Notes: generated by a model from the letters alone, not told the origin. Numbered from the stretch's first letter, positions 1 through 8,087 are shown. The stretch: 64,000 nucleotides of DNA from UMGS1590 sp963558655 (GCA_963558655.1 CAUWHJ010000003.1:62001-126000); one strand, 5' to 3'. Numbers and translations are program-made.

Positions 1-1301
1 TCGGCGGCGGTGTACTCGGTTGTTTTGCGGCACGCAATTTGCGACGCTGGATGCTTAATACAACACTGATCGAAGCAGAAGAAGACGTTTGCATGGGCAT
101 TAGTCGCGCTAATTCTGCTATTGTATATGCTGGCAGTGATAATCAACCTGGAAGCCTGAAAGCGCAACTGACCGTGCGTAGCAACGCTGCTTTCGAAAGA
201 CTCTGCAACGAGCTTGATGTTCCTTTTACACGTTGTGGCAGCCTTATGGTAGGCGACAGTCCATACATTGAAGAAAAATTACGCAGCAAATTCGAGAAAG
301 GTTGCCGTAATGGTGTACCGAATCTCAAACTTTTGAACGGAGACGAAGCAAGAACGCTGGAACCATTACTTGCTAAAACGGTTACAGCAGCACTTTATGC
401 CCCTACAACAGCTACTGTGGAACCTTGGCAACTGAATATTGCTGCCTATGAAAATGCACGCGACAATGGCGCACATATGAGGTTTCATACTCGTGTGACC
501 GACATTCACATAAGAGAAAAGGACTATCTTTTGGAAACAACCAACGGTGATATTGCTGCACAATGCGTCATAAACTGTGCAGGACTATCTGCAGCACAAG
601 TTCACGCATTAGCCTTCCCCGGTGAAATAGGAATACGTTTAGATGCTGCCGATTATATCGTACTCAATCGTCAAGCACCAACACCACAACATATTCTTTT
701 TCAAGAATTGAAGCAAGGTAAAGGCATCACTATGATTCCAACAGTACAAGGAAATTTGTTAATAGAGGGTTTGCCACGCTCTTTAGGCCGTACGCTCACT
801 GCAACCACAAAAGAAGGGCTTGCGGCACTGTGCCAACAAGCAAAAATGCTGCTTCCTTCTTTTCAGCGCACACATATCATCTGTTCTTTTGCAGCAGTAC
901 GTCCCAACCCAATAGATATGAACCAACGCCATACACGTTTACACGATTTTGTTATCGCAACGCCTAAGCCGAATTTTTTCAGCCTTATCGGCATTAAAAC
1001 CCCCGGTCTTACCTGTGCTGACAGTTTGGGTTATATGCTTGCACGGCGCATTGCCACTTTTCTCAAGGCACCTGTCAATCCAAACTTTCAGGCACAACGG
1101 CATGGTATTCATACAGAAGATGGTGCTATTGTTTGTCAATGTGAAGGCATCAGCGAAGCAGCTATACGCGCGGCCATTGCTCAAGGTGCCAAAAGCATTG
1201 ATGGCGTAAAACATCGTGTTGGAAGCGGTATGGGACCATGTCAAGGCAGTCGTTGTCGGCGTCGTATTCAAGCATTATTGGAGGCGGATTGCCATGAATG
1301 A
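1..1301 (+). CDS. GlpA-like FAD-dependent dehydrogenase with C-terminal [2Fe-2S] domain (5' partial)
   Basis: The reading frame is open from base 3, so the gene starts upstream of the window; 432 codons are visible. The first residues read GGGVLGCFAARNL, the glycine-rich FAD/ADP-binding turn of the DAO (glycine oxidase/glycerol-3-phosphate dehydrogenase) family, so only a short N-terminus is missing. The last ~60 residues form a BFD-like [2Fe-2S] domain with the spacing CQC...GPCQGSRC. This architecture matches Firmicute homologues of anaerobic glycerol-3-phosphate dehydrogenase subunit A, which oxidise a small hydroxy or amino substrate with FAD. Its stop overlaps the start of the next oxidoreductase gene. 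The substrate is inferred only; another DAO-family substrate is possible. Confidence 0.8.
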   Translation, partial: GGGVLGCFAARNLRRWMLNTTLIEAEEDVCMGISRANSAIVYAGSDNQPGSLKAQLTVRSNAAFERLCNELDVPFTRCGSLMVGDSPYIEEKLRSKFEKGCRNGVPNLKLLNGDEARTLEPLLAKTVTAALYAPTTATVEPWQLNIAAYENARDNGAHMRFHTRVTDIHIREKDYLLETTNGDIAAQCVINCAGLSAAQVHALAFPGEIGIRLDAADYIVLNRQAPTPQHILFQELKQGKGITMIPTVQGNLLIEGLPRSLGRTLTATTKEGLAALCQQAKMLLPSFQRTHIICSFAAVRPNPIDMNQRHTRLHDFVIATPKPNFFSLIGIKTPGLTCADSLGYMLARRIATFLKAPVNPNFQAQRHGIHTEDGAIVCQCEGISEAAIRAAIAQGAKSIDGVKHRVGSGMGPCQGSRCRRRIQALLEADCHE

Positions 1302-2160
1302 CTGTGATATTCTCGTCATTGGTGGCGGCGTTGCCGGCCTGGCTGCCGCAACAGCTGCTGCAAAAGGTGATGCACAAGTATGTTTGATTGAACATGAAGA
1401 AAAACTTGGCGGCATTCTCAGACAATGCGTTCATAGAGGTTTCGGCCCTGGCTTAGATGGTCCAAGTTACATTACCAACCTCTTAAAAAAACTGCCACAG
1501 CATATTCAAATCTATACCAATACAACTGTTCTTGCGTTAGAACAAACACGAACGGCTCTAATTGCCCGTCCGCAAACAATGCGTGAGAAACTGCATTTCA
1601 AACAGGTGGTGCTTGCAACAGGATGCTACGAAACACCTATTGGCGCGCTTTCCATTGCCGGCACTCGCCCCAAGGGCATCTATACAGCTGGAGAAATGCA
1701 AGCAATGATTAATATTGACTGCAAATACCCAAAAGGGCCAGTTGTTATTCTCGGTAGTGGCGATTTAGGGCTCATCATGGCAGCTCAATTAGCCGATGCA
1801 GGGTTTTGTGTCATCCTTGTAGAGCAACGATCAAGTTGCGGCGGATTACGCCGCAATCAATCTTGTTTAGCGAAAGAAAATGTTCATCTTTACTGCAATA
1901 GCTCTATCATTGAAATTATCGGAGAACCAAAACTTGAAGCTGTTTGTTTAACAAACGGCACCGTTATTCCTTGTCAAACGCTGCTTATTGCTTGTGGGTT
2001 GCAAGAAGAACGGACACTATGCGATACACTCGGCGAAAAACCATCATGGCTTCATCTTTGTGGAAATTGTCGTCAAGTGCAGGCAATGGTAGAAACGGTT
2101 GTTTTAGATGGCCAACGAGCCGGACATCAGGCGTACGAAGAGTGGAGGAAACAGCTATGA
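1294..2160 (+). CDS. GlpB-like NAD(P)/FAD-dependent oxidoreductase
   Basis: This is a 288-residue flavoprotein of the pyridine nucleotide-disulphide oxidoreductase fold. The N-terminus has ILVIGGGVAGLAAATAAA (FAD-binding) and a second Rossmann turn lies mid-protein (VVILGSGDLGLIMAAQLA, NAD(P)-binding). The ATG at 1294 is chosen because GGAGG lies 9 nt upstream and the family N-terminus begins here; an earlier in-frame ATG at 1216 would add 26 unrelated residues. It overlaps the end of the GlpA-like gene by 8 nt and moaA by 4 nt (ATGA), so the three are probably translationally coupled. Related gene pairs are usually followed by a small Cys-rich DUF1667 gene, which is absent here. Presumed partner: the GlpA-like subunit. 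Confidence 0.75.
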   Translation: MNDCDILVIGGGVAGLAAATAAAKGDAQVCLIEHEEKLGGILRQCVHRGFGPGLDGPSYITNLLKKLPQHIQIYTNTTVLALEQTRTALIARPQTMREKLHFKQVVLATGCYETPIGALSIAGTRPKGIYTAGEMQAMINIDCKYPKGPVVILGSGDLGLIMAAQLADAGFCVILVEQRSSCGGLRRNQSCLAKENVHLYCNSSIIEIIGEPKLEAVCLTNGTVIPCQTLLIACGLQEERTLCDTLGEKPSWLHLCGNCRQVQAMVETVVLDGQRAGHQAYEEWRKQL

Positions 2161-3110
2161 TTGATCAATATGGAAGAAATATTACCTATCTGCGCGTCTC
2201 TGTGACGGAGCTTTGCAATCTGCGTTGTCGATATTGTATGCCAGCAGAAGGGGTTGTAAAAAAACGACATCAAGATATGCTTACTGAAGACGAATTGATA
2301 CAAGCCGTTGAAGCAGCTGCCTCACTAGGTATTTGTAAAGTTCGTATTACCGGCGGCGAACCTCTCGTCAAGCCCAATATACTTTCTATTTGTAAGCGCA
2401 TCGCTTCGGTATCCGGTATCCATGAACTGTGCATGACCACCAATGGTACGCTGTTATCCACATTAGCCAAACCATTGCATGAGGCCGGTGTACAAAGATT
2501 AAATATCAGTATAGACACTTTAGATGCACAAAAATATACTTCCATCACGCGAATTGGTCGCATTGAAGATTTTTTTGCTGGTCTTGAAGCGGCTTTAACA
2601 AGTGGTTTTTCTAAAATCAAACTTAATGCCGTACTTATTGGTGGCTTTAACGATGATGAAGTTCCTCAACTGGCAGCACTCACACAGCGTTATCCCGTAG
2701 ATGTGCGTTTCATTGAACTCATGCCGATGCTTGACCATCCTGATTTTGATGAACGTGCCTTTATTCCCTATACGAAAGTGCTCGACGCGCTGCCAGAAGC
2801 AATGCCTGTGGCTGACGATGGTGGCGTTGCAAAACTCTATCGTTTACCTGGCGCACAAGGGAATATCGGTCTCATCAGCCCTGTTAGTGCTCATTTTTGC
2901 CATACCTGTAATCGATTACGGCTCACGGCTGATGGAAAAATTAAACCTTGTCTGCATTCAGCGGAAGAATTATCTTTAAAGGGATTGGATTTTAACGGTA
3001 TGCGTATTCAACTTGAACGTGCCATCAATCACAAACCACAATGGCACGGTGATCTTGATGCGACACATCACTCCAAAGCAGGGCGCAATATGAATCAAAT
3101 CGGAGGTTGA
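2157..3110 (+). CDS. moaA: GTP 3',8-cyclase MoaA (radical SAM, molybdopterin step 1)
   Basis: This 317-residue protein converts GTP to 3',8-cyclo-H2GTP, the first committed step of molybdopterin synthesis in the cytosol. The radical-SAM cluster motif CNLRCRYC lies near residue 20, followed by the SAM-binding ITGGEP segment. A second [4Fe-4S] cluster motif near the C-terminus reads CHTCNRLR...KPC. The protein ends in the functionally required Gly-Gly tail (NQIGG). The start at 2157 overlaps the preceding stop as ATGA; the preceding gene's GTGGAGG acts as ribosome-binding site. Length and both cluster motifs match the family. moaC follows with no gap, preceded by CGGAGG. It could carry cofactor synthesis for either molybdenum or tungsten enzymes. 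Confidence 0.95.
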   Translation: MIDQYGRNITYLRVSVTELCNLRCRYCMPAEGVVKKRHQDMLTEDELIQAVEAAASLGICKVRITGGEPLVKPNILSICKRIASVSGIHELCMTTNGTLLSTLAKPLHEAGVQRLNISIDTLDAQKYTSITRIGRIEDFFAGLEAALTSGFSKIKLNAVLIGGFNDDEVPQLAALTQRYPVDVRFIELMPMLDHPDFDERAFIPYTKVLDALPEAMPVADDGGVAKLYRLPGAQGNIGLISPVSAHFCHTCNRLRLTADGKIKPCLHSAEELSLKGLDFNGMRIQLERAINHKPQWHGDLDATHHSKAGRNMNQIGG

Positions 3111-3593
3111 ATGATGACAGATTTTACACATTTTAATGAACAAGGACGTGCAAAAATGGTCAACGTTGATGAAAAACCAATAAGCCAGCGCGTTGCTGTT
3201 GCAGCAGGCCGTGTACTTATTAATAAAAACACATTTTCGTTGATTCAAAACGGTGGCATGAAAAAAGGAGATGTGTTGACAGTCGCTCAAATTGCCGGTG
3301 TCATGGGAGCTAAACACACGCCGGATCTTATTCCAATGTGTCATCCAATTTTAATCGGTGGTGTTGATCTATCGTTGCATCTTGACGAAACACGTTGTTC
3401 AGTAGAAATCACAGCACAAGTATCTTGCGACGGACGCACCGGAGTGGAAATGGAAGCGCTGACAGCAGTTTCTACTGCAGCCCTAACAGTTTATGATATG
3501 TGCAAAGCAGTACAAAAAGATATGGTCATAACAGACATACGCCTACTCCATAAGAGCGGCGGCACACATGGTGACTTTGAACGGGAGGAATAA
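3111..3593 (+). CDS. moaC: Cyclic pyranopterin monophosphate synthase MoaC
   Basis: This 160-residue protein works with MoaA, rearranging 3',8-cyclo-H2GTP into cyclic pyranopterin monophosphate. Diagnostic segments are the early TDFTHFNEQGRAKMV, the MCHPI motif near residue 75 and the late DMCKAVQKDM, which carries the catalytic Asp and Lys pair of the family. Length is normal. The first ATG (3111) directly follows the moaA stop, and GGAGG at 3102-3106 is well placed; a second ATG follows immediately and cannot be excluded. It is in the same transcription unit as moaA and the mog-type gene. Confidence 0.95.
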   Translation: MMTDFTHFNEQGRAKMVNVDEKPISQRVAVAAGRVLINKNTFSLIQNGGMKKGDVLTVAQIAGVMGAKHTPDLIPMCHPILIGGVDLSLHLDETRCSVEITAQVSCDGRTGVEMEALTAVSTAALTVYDMCKAVQKDMVITDIRLLHKSGGTHGDFEREE

Positions 3594-3595
3594 AA

Positions 3596-4090
3596 ATGGT
3601 ATATACAGCAGCTGTTATAACTGTAAGCGACAAAGGGGCGTGTGGCGAGCGAGAAGATACAAGTGGACCGAATCTCTGTCGTATTCTTAAAGAAAACGGC
3701 TTTGATGTTATCTATACTACCATCATTCCAGATGAGCAGTCATATATTCAAGATGTGCTTCTTGATTGTTGTGACAAACGTCGCATTTCTTTGGTACTTA
3801 CTACCGGAGGTACAGGTTTTTCGCCACGCGACATCACACCGGAAGTCACACTTGCTGTTATAGAACGTCAAACACCAGGGATTCCGGAAGCCATGCGCGC
3901 TGAATCTATGCGTATCACACCGAAGGGGTGTTTATCACGTTCTGTTGCAGGCATTCGTGGACGAACGTTGATTGTAAACCTTCCTGGTAGTAAAAAAGCA
4001 GCTGAGGAAAATATTCTTGCTGTTATAGCCCCAATACACCATGGCCTTGATATGCTTTATTCTGAAGGCTCTGCCGATTGCGGCCAATAA
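3596..4090 (+). CDS. MogA/MoaB-family molybdopterin adenylyltransferase
   Basis: This 164-residue single-domain MoCF_biosynth protein would adenylate molybdopterin before metal insertion, or belong to the closely related MoaB group. The core motif LTTGGTGFSPRDITPEV lies about residue 70, and the C-terminal part has the family's NLPGSKKAAEEN segment. It starts 2 nt after the moaC stop, behind GGGAGGAATAAA. It is the last gene of the plus-strand Moco run and is followed by a 17-bp intrinsic terminator. MogA and MoaB are hard to tell apart without a tree. The metal-inserting MoeA and a MobA are not in this window. Confidence 0.9.
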   Translation: MVYTAAVITVSDKGACGEREDTSGPNLCRILKENGFDVIYTTIIPDEQSYIQDVLLDCCDKRRISLVLTTGGTGFSPRDITPEVTLAVIERQTPGIPEAMRAESMRITPKGCLSRSVAGIRGRTLIVNLPGSKKAAEENILAVIAPIHHGLDMLYSEGSADCGQ

Positions 4091-4092
4091 AT

Positions 4093-4136
4093 AAATCCTT
4101 GCAATTTGTAAGAAAAACAAATTGCAAGGATTTATT
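4093..4136. terminator. Bidirectional intrinsic terminator
   Basis: Perfect 17-bp inverted repeat: arms 4093-4109 and 4117-4133 with a 7-nt loop, flanked by A-rich and T-rich stretches. It lies between the convergent mog-type gene and the minus-strand moaE-like gene and can serve both. Confidence 0.9.
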
Positions 4137-4532
4137 TTAATATATTTCTTTTTCTTCAACACATTCGTTTTTTATACGACCAACAACATATTGAAGCGCA
4201 TCAACAACGTGTGGCCGAATATCGCCGCCAATAAGAACACGCATAATATCATCACCCAAGGCAAGTGCTCCCTCATTAAGCCAAGCACGAACATAAAAAA
4301 TACCGGGTAATGTATAGGCTTCTTGAATAATCGCCTCAAGTTTATTGGCATCATAGGAAAAAAACATTCCGGTAACCGTCTGGGTATCTTTAGCATCGTA
4401 ACGTACTTTTGCTTTGGCATCTTGACGTACCACGCCTGTATGAAAGAGATACATACCACATCTAAAGGCATTAGGATGACACTTGGCCTCACTCAACCAA
4501 ACATCCATAGATGGAACTTGAAGATTGCTCAC
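4137..4532 (-). CDS. moaE: MoaE-family molybdopterin synthase large subunit (divergent type)
   Basis: This 131-residue protein resembles the MoaE group annotated in anaerobic Firmicutes. MoaE is the catalytic subunit of molybdopterin synthase, which transfers sulphur from the MoaD C-terminus to cyclic pyranopterin monophosphate. Aligned features are the strand CGMYLFHTGVVR, the WLNEGALALGDDIMRVLIGG region, and GRIKNECVEEKEI, in the place of the Lys-rich active-site segment of classical MoaE. The classical HR pair is replaced by DIR. The start is GTG at 4532, with AAGGAGGT 6 nt upstream. It lies 38 nt downstream of a small gene whose product ends in Gly-Gly. Family assignment is from remembered similarity, not a search. 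Confidence 0.7.
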   Translation of the reverse strand: MSNLQVPSMDVWLSEAKCHPNAFRCGMYLFHTGVVRQDAKAKVRYDAKDTQTVTGMFFSYDANKLEAIIQEAYTLPGIFYVRAWLNEGALALGDDIMRVLIGGDIRPHVVDALQYVVGRIKNECVEEKEIY

Positions 4533-4570
4533 GATATTACCTCCTTAATAATGTTAGATAAATTTGCTAA

Positions 4571-4831
4571 TTAACCGCCAGCAGAAAGAAAGCGCAGAAA
4601 AAATCGCCGATGGATAACACGAACTTCATCATCGGGTCCTTCAATAATAATCCGTGTACGTGGCAAAGCAAAAGGAGCATCGTTTTGTGGTTCAATCGGT
4701 ATCAGGGTAATAGTACAATCACCATAGCGATAGCCGTTAATGTGCGAACTGACGTCTGGCTGTTCAACAAAAAATGCTTCAATACGTGTTATTGCTACGG
4801 CCCAATTTTCATCAATAAGCATCACCATCAT
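4571..4831 (-). CDS. Small uncharacterised protein ending in Gly-Gly, upstream of moaE-like gene
   Basis: About 83-86 residues, not confidently recognised. The sequence is largely beta/hydrophobic in pattern and ends in FLSAGG, the C-terminal di-glycine seen on MoaD/ThiS-type sulphur carriers. Size also fits a carrier. The interior does not clearly show the MoaD signature, so the link is inference from tail, size and the neighbouring moaE-like gene. Several starts are possible: ATG 4831, ATG 4828, GTG 4825 or ATG 4822. The GGAAGG at 4834-4839 favours the later ones on spacing. A minus-strand promoter lies upstream. Confidence 0.6.
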   Translation of the reverse strand: MMVMLIDENWAVAITRIEAFFVEQPDVSSHINGYRYGDCTITLIPIEPQNDAPFALPRTRIIIEGPDDEVRVIHRRFFLRFLSAGG

Positions 4832-4857
4832 CGCCTTCCGCTGTTTGTTATACTTTC

Positions 4858-4885
4858 ATCATAAAAGAACACGGCATCTTGTCAA
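4858..4885 (-). promoter_or_regulatory. Promoter for the Gly-Gly protein/moaE-like pair
   Basis: On the minus strand, TTGACA (4880-4885) and TATGAT (4858-4863) are separated by 16 bp, upstream of the small gene starting near 4831. Confidence 0.65.
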
Positions 4886-4904
4886 GAGTAAGTAGAAGAG
4901 GTAA

Positions 4905-4976
4905 TGTGCGAAATCGGGTGAAATACGACGATTCATGATAAAGATTCACGGTTTTTATAAAAATACTGTGCGAAAT
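4905..4976 (+). repeat. Repeated 10-mer TGTGCGAAAT between the divergent promoters
   Basis: TGTGCGAAAT occurs at 4905-4914 and again at 4967-4976, each followed shortly by another GAAAT. Both lie between the minus-strand moaE-side promoter and the plus-strand transporter promoter, so they could be operator half-sites. No known consensus is matched. Confidence 0.35.
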
Positions 4977-5000
4977 AACACGAAATGATATGAATTGTAT

Positions 5001-5029
5001 TTGACAAATTTTTCAGAAAATAGTAAATA
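5001..5029 (+). promoter_or_regulatory. Promoter for the FecCD-type ABC operon
   Basis: TTGACA at 5001-5006, a 17-bp spacer and TAAATA at 5024-5029. Transcription would begin about 5036, just before a hairpin in the leader. Confidence 0.7.
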
Positions 5030-5040
5030 ATATGTAAGAT

Positions 5041-5076
5041 GTGTGACAACAAATGAAAACATTTGCATCGTCGCAC
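5041..5076 (+). promoter_or_regulatory. Hairpin at the start of the ABC operon leader
   Basis: GTGTGAC (5041-5047) can pair with GTCGCAC (5070-5076), and AAATG (5051-5055) with CATTT (5060-5064), giving a two-tier stem-loop at the presumed transcript 5' end. It could stabilise the mRNA or be regulatory; the function is unknown. Confidence 0.45.
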
Positions 5077-5110
5077 AGCGGAAATTTACGAAGAAGAGGA
5101 GAGATACTTT

Positions 5111-6258
5111 ATGAAAAAATTGACCGCACTTGTATTGACCTTTAGTTTATGCCTTGTGATGTTGGTTGTGGAAATAATAACACCACGTCAGCACCTGCTG
5201 AAAGCAGCGTGACCGCTGAAAACACGTCCACAGAGAAAACCATTACCGATGTCAGCGGGCGTGAAGTAACTATCCCAGCAAAAGTTGATAGCATTGTTAA
5301 TCTTTGGCCATCTTATACAGCATCGTTGTATGTATTAGGTGCTGGTGATTTGGTCAAAGCGCAAGCTCAAAATGGACTTGTCAATGCTTGGACAAAATTT
5401 TTTTATCCAAAAGCAGCTGATGTTCCTGCCCTCGGGGGAACAACACCAAATGTTGAAGAAATGGCCAATCTGGACCCAGACTTTGTTATTGTGCACCCAA
5501 GTTCTTTGTCCAGCGGTTATCCTGATCAGTTGGAAGAAGTTGGTATTCCTGCTCTCGATCTTAATCTCGACAGTTATGAAACGATGATTGATTCTTATAC
5601 AGTACTTGGTGAAGCCTTGGGTGGAGAGTATCAGGAAAAAACAGATACACTTTGCCAGATGATCAATGAGAAATTAGATCGTGCCACAAAACTTACAGCC
5701 GATCTCGCTGATGAAGATAAACCGGTCGTTTATTATATTACGGGTATGCAAGATAGTCTCACTGCCACTGCTGGTGCAGACAGTATGCAACAAAGTTGGG
5801 TAGAAACCTGTGGCGGTACTTTTGCAACGGCTACTATGAATGTGAATCAGGAAACATCGGAAGTTACAGCCGAAGAAGTTTTTGCCGTCAATCCTGATGT
5901 TATCTTTGTAGGGAATACCTATCAACATCAAATCATTGAAGAACTCAAAAATACTGATGGTTGGAAAGATCTGAACGCTGTTAAAAATGGTCGTGTCTAT
6001 GGTGTTCCTTATGGTTGCTTTGGTTGGGATCGCTACGGTATGGAAAGCACCTTGCTTATCGATTATGCACTCTACTGCATTCAGCCTGAAATAGCAGAAG
6101 AGAATGGCATTGATCATGATTATCTTGTACAAGAAGTGATTGATTTTTACAAAACCTTCAATGGCACCGAGATGACTACCGAACAAGCTGAAAATATGCT
6201 GTCCGGATTAACGCCAGATGGTCAAGATGAAGCAGAACTTTTGGCAAATCAAGAATAA
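5111..6258 (+). pseudogene. Periplasmic binding protein of a FecCD-type ABC importer, frameshifted in the signal peptide
   Basis: The mature part (about residues 30 onward) is a class III metal/cobalamin/siderophore-binding protein (PF01497 type): ITDVSGREVTIP near the N-terminus, then LDPDFVIVHPSS, then NPDVIFVGN. A proper start, ATG 5111 behind GAAGAGGAGAG, encodes a lipoprotein-like signal (MKKLTALVLTFSLCLVM). That frame runs out of register and stops after about 33 codons. The lipobox-like VGCGNNN and the rest are in another frame, reached if one base were restored between 5143 and about 5166. The only in-frame ATG (5149) has no ribosome-binding site and no signal. So this is a natural frameshift or a sequence error. 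The permease and ATPase genes downstream are intact. Substrate could be cobalamin, iron chelate or, by context, molybdate/tungstate. Confidence 0.8.
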
Positions 6259-6270
6259 TAGTAAAGAACA

Positions 6271-7320
6271 ATGAATACACGAACAACTGTTAATACCCAT
6301 TTTGCCAGAGAACGTGTGAAATATTTGCTGGTAATTATACTTTCAATAGTATTTTTAGCCATCGCGCTCATTGCTTCCCTGGCGATTGGCCGTTATAGTA
6401 TTCCATTTGGTGAAACACTACACATTCTTGCCGCTAACATTTTACCTATCGAACAAAATCCAGAAGAAATTGAAAGTGCAGTTATACTCACCTTACGTTT
6501 GCCTCGCACCATTGCCGCGGCCTTAGTAGGAGCGGCAATGGCTTTATCCGGAGCAACCTATCAAAGTATTTTCAAAAATCCAATGTGCTCTCCGGATTTA
6601 CTGGGGGTTAGTTCTGGCGCTTGCGTTGGTGCTGCCATTGCCATTTTATTACATACAGGTAGTGCTGGAATTCAAATTTTTGCCTTTGTTTTTGGTCTTG
6701 CTACCGTAGCACTAACCGTAGCAATTCCACGGCTTATGCGTAACGATTCAACAACCGTTTTAATTCTTGCCGGGATTGTTGTTGGAAGTCTCATGAGCTC
6801 TATCATGAATCTCATCAAATTCGTTGCAGATGCTGATACGGAACTTGCTGAGATCACCTATTGGACAATGGGGTCGTTTGCTACTGTTTCATTGGCTGAT
6901 ATGATGCCTATTTTACCTACCATTCTGATTCCGGTGATTATCATTTTACTGATGCGCTATCGCTTAAACGTTCTTTCCTTAGGTGATGATGAAGCACGCT
7001 CATTAGGTGTGAATCTACGCACGACACGCGGAGCCTTTATTCTTTGCTCAACTCTTATTACCGCCAGTTGTGTATGTCTTTGCGGTACGATTGGCTGGGT
7101 TGGTCTTGTCATTCCGCATTGTGCACGTCTCATCATTGGTGCGGACAATCGCCGAATGTTACCCGTTGCCATGCTTTTAGGGGCGGTTTTTATGCTTGTG
7201 ATTGATATTCTGTGTCGCACGCTAAATGCCGCAGAATTACGCATTGGTATTCTTACAGGGATTATCGGCGCACCATTCTTCATTTTCATTTTGATTAAAC
7301 AAAGTAGGAATTTGCGATGA
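6271..7320 (+). CDS. FecCD/BtuC-family ABC transporter permease
   Basis: A 349-residue polytopic membrane protein of the FecCD type, which imports cobalamin, haem, ferric siderophores and in some bacteria molybdate. Recognisable segments are LRLPRTIAAALVGAAMALSG near residue 75, the NPMCSPDLLGVSSGA region, and the GTIGWVGLVIPHCAR motif near residue 270, which contacts the ATPase. About nine or ten hydrophobic helices are visible, starting at residue ~17. It follows the binding-protein gene by 12 nt and overlaps the ATPase gene by 4 nt (ATGA). Only one permease is present, so a homodimer is expected. Confidence 0.92.
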   Translation: MNTRTTVNTHFARERVKYLLVIILSIVFLAIALIASLAIGRYSIPFGETLHILAANILPIEQNPEEIESAVILTLRLPRTIAAALVGAAMALSGATYQSIFKNPMCSPDLLGVSSGACVGAAIAILLHTGSAGIQIFAFVFGLATVALTVAIPRLMRNDSTTVLILAGIVVGSLMSSIMNLIKFVADADTELAEITYWTMGSFATVSLADMMPILPTILIPVIIILLMRYRLNVLSLGDDEARSLGVNLRTTRGAFILCSTLITASCVCLCGTIGWVGLVIPHCARLIIGADNRRMLPVAMLLGAVFMLVIDILCRTLNAAELRIGILTGIIGAPFFIFILIKQSRNLR

Positions 7321-8087
7321 TTTTAGATGTACAAAATCTTAGTTTTAGCTATGACAAAAAACGGACGATTTTTCATGATGTCAATTTTTCGTTAGAAAAA
7401 GGTGAAGTATTGTCCATTCTAGGTACCAATGGTGCCGGTAAATCAACTTTGCTTAATTGTATTGCCGGTTTATTAAAACCAAAATCTGGAGATATTCGTC
7501 TCAATGGTCAGTCAATGAAAACATTGACCATGCGAGAAATAGCAAAAATTATCGGCTATGTACCTCAAGTGAATTTGCCAACTTACGCTTTCACTGTACG
7601 AGATTTTACCGTAATGGGTCGCTCGCCGTACATTGGTGCTTTCGCTAGTCCCTCGAAAGAAGATTATGAAATCGCTGATGAGGCACTTTCGCGTATGAAC
7701 ATCTATCACCTGCGCGAAAAACTCTATACAGAAATTTCAGGTGGCGAACGTCAACAAGTCTCTATTGCTCGAGCGTTGACCCAGCAACCGCAAATCATTT
7801 TACTTGATGAGCCAACCGCCCATCTTGACTATGGTAACCAATTTCGCGTGGTACAGATGATTGCTCAGCTTGCTGACGAAGGTTATGCACTCATTATGAC
7901 CACACATAATCCCGATCACGCCATCATCTTAAACGGCAAGGTTGCTATTTTGGATAAAAACGGCGTGTTAGGAGTAGGGCAAGCTTCAGAATCACTTTCT
8001 GGAGAAACACTCTCTAAACTCTATGGGCTCAATATTAAAACAGTGTACGATCCAGATGCTGGACGTAATGTCTGTGTTGTTGTCTAA
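7317..8087 (+). CDS. FepC/BtuD-type ABC transporter ATP-binding protein
   Basis: A 256-residue ATPase that energises the FecCD-type permease on the inner face of the membrane. It has Walker A GTNGAGKST (residues 36-44), the Q-loop in VPQVN, the signature SGGERQQVSIARAL, Walker B IILLDEPTAHLD and the switch histidine in MTTHNPDH. Length and motif order are normal for this subfamily. It overlaps the permease by 4 nt and closes the three-gene importer operon. No strong terminator follows; the next ~300 bp carry the promoter and structured leader of the tup operon. Confidence 0.93.
   Translation: MILDVQNLSFSYDKKRTIFHDVNFSLEKGEVLSILGTNGAGKSTLLNCIAGLLKPKSGDIRLNGQSMKTLTMREIAKIIGYVPQVNLPTYAFTVRDFTVMGRSPYIGAFASPSKEDYEIADEALSRMNIYHLREKLYTEISGGERQQVSIARALTQQPQIILLDEPTAHLDYGNQFRVVQMIAQLADEGYALIMTTHNPDHAIILNGKVAILDKNGVLGVGQASESLSGETLSKLYGLNIKTVYDPDAGRNVCVVV

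Noticed and set aside
5149..6258. Internal ATG 5149 as the true start of the binding protein
   Set aside because: No ribosome-binding site and no signal peptide; the properly spaced start with a signal is at 5111 in another frame.
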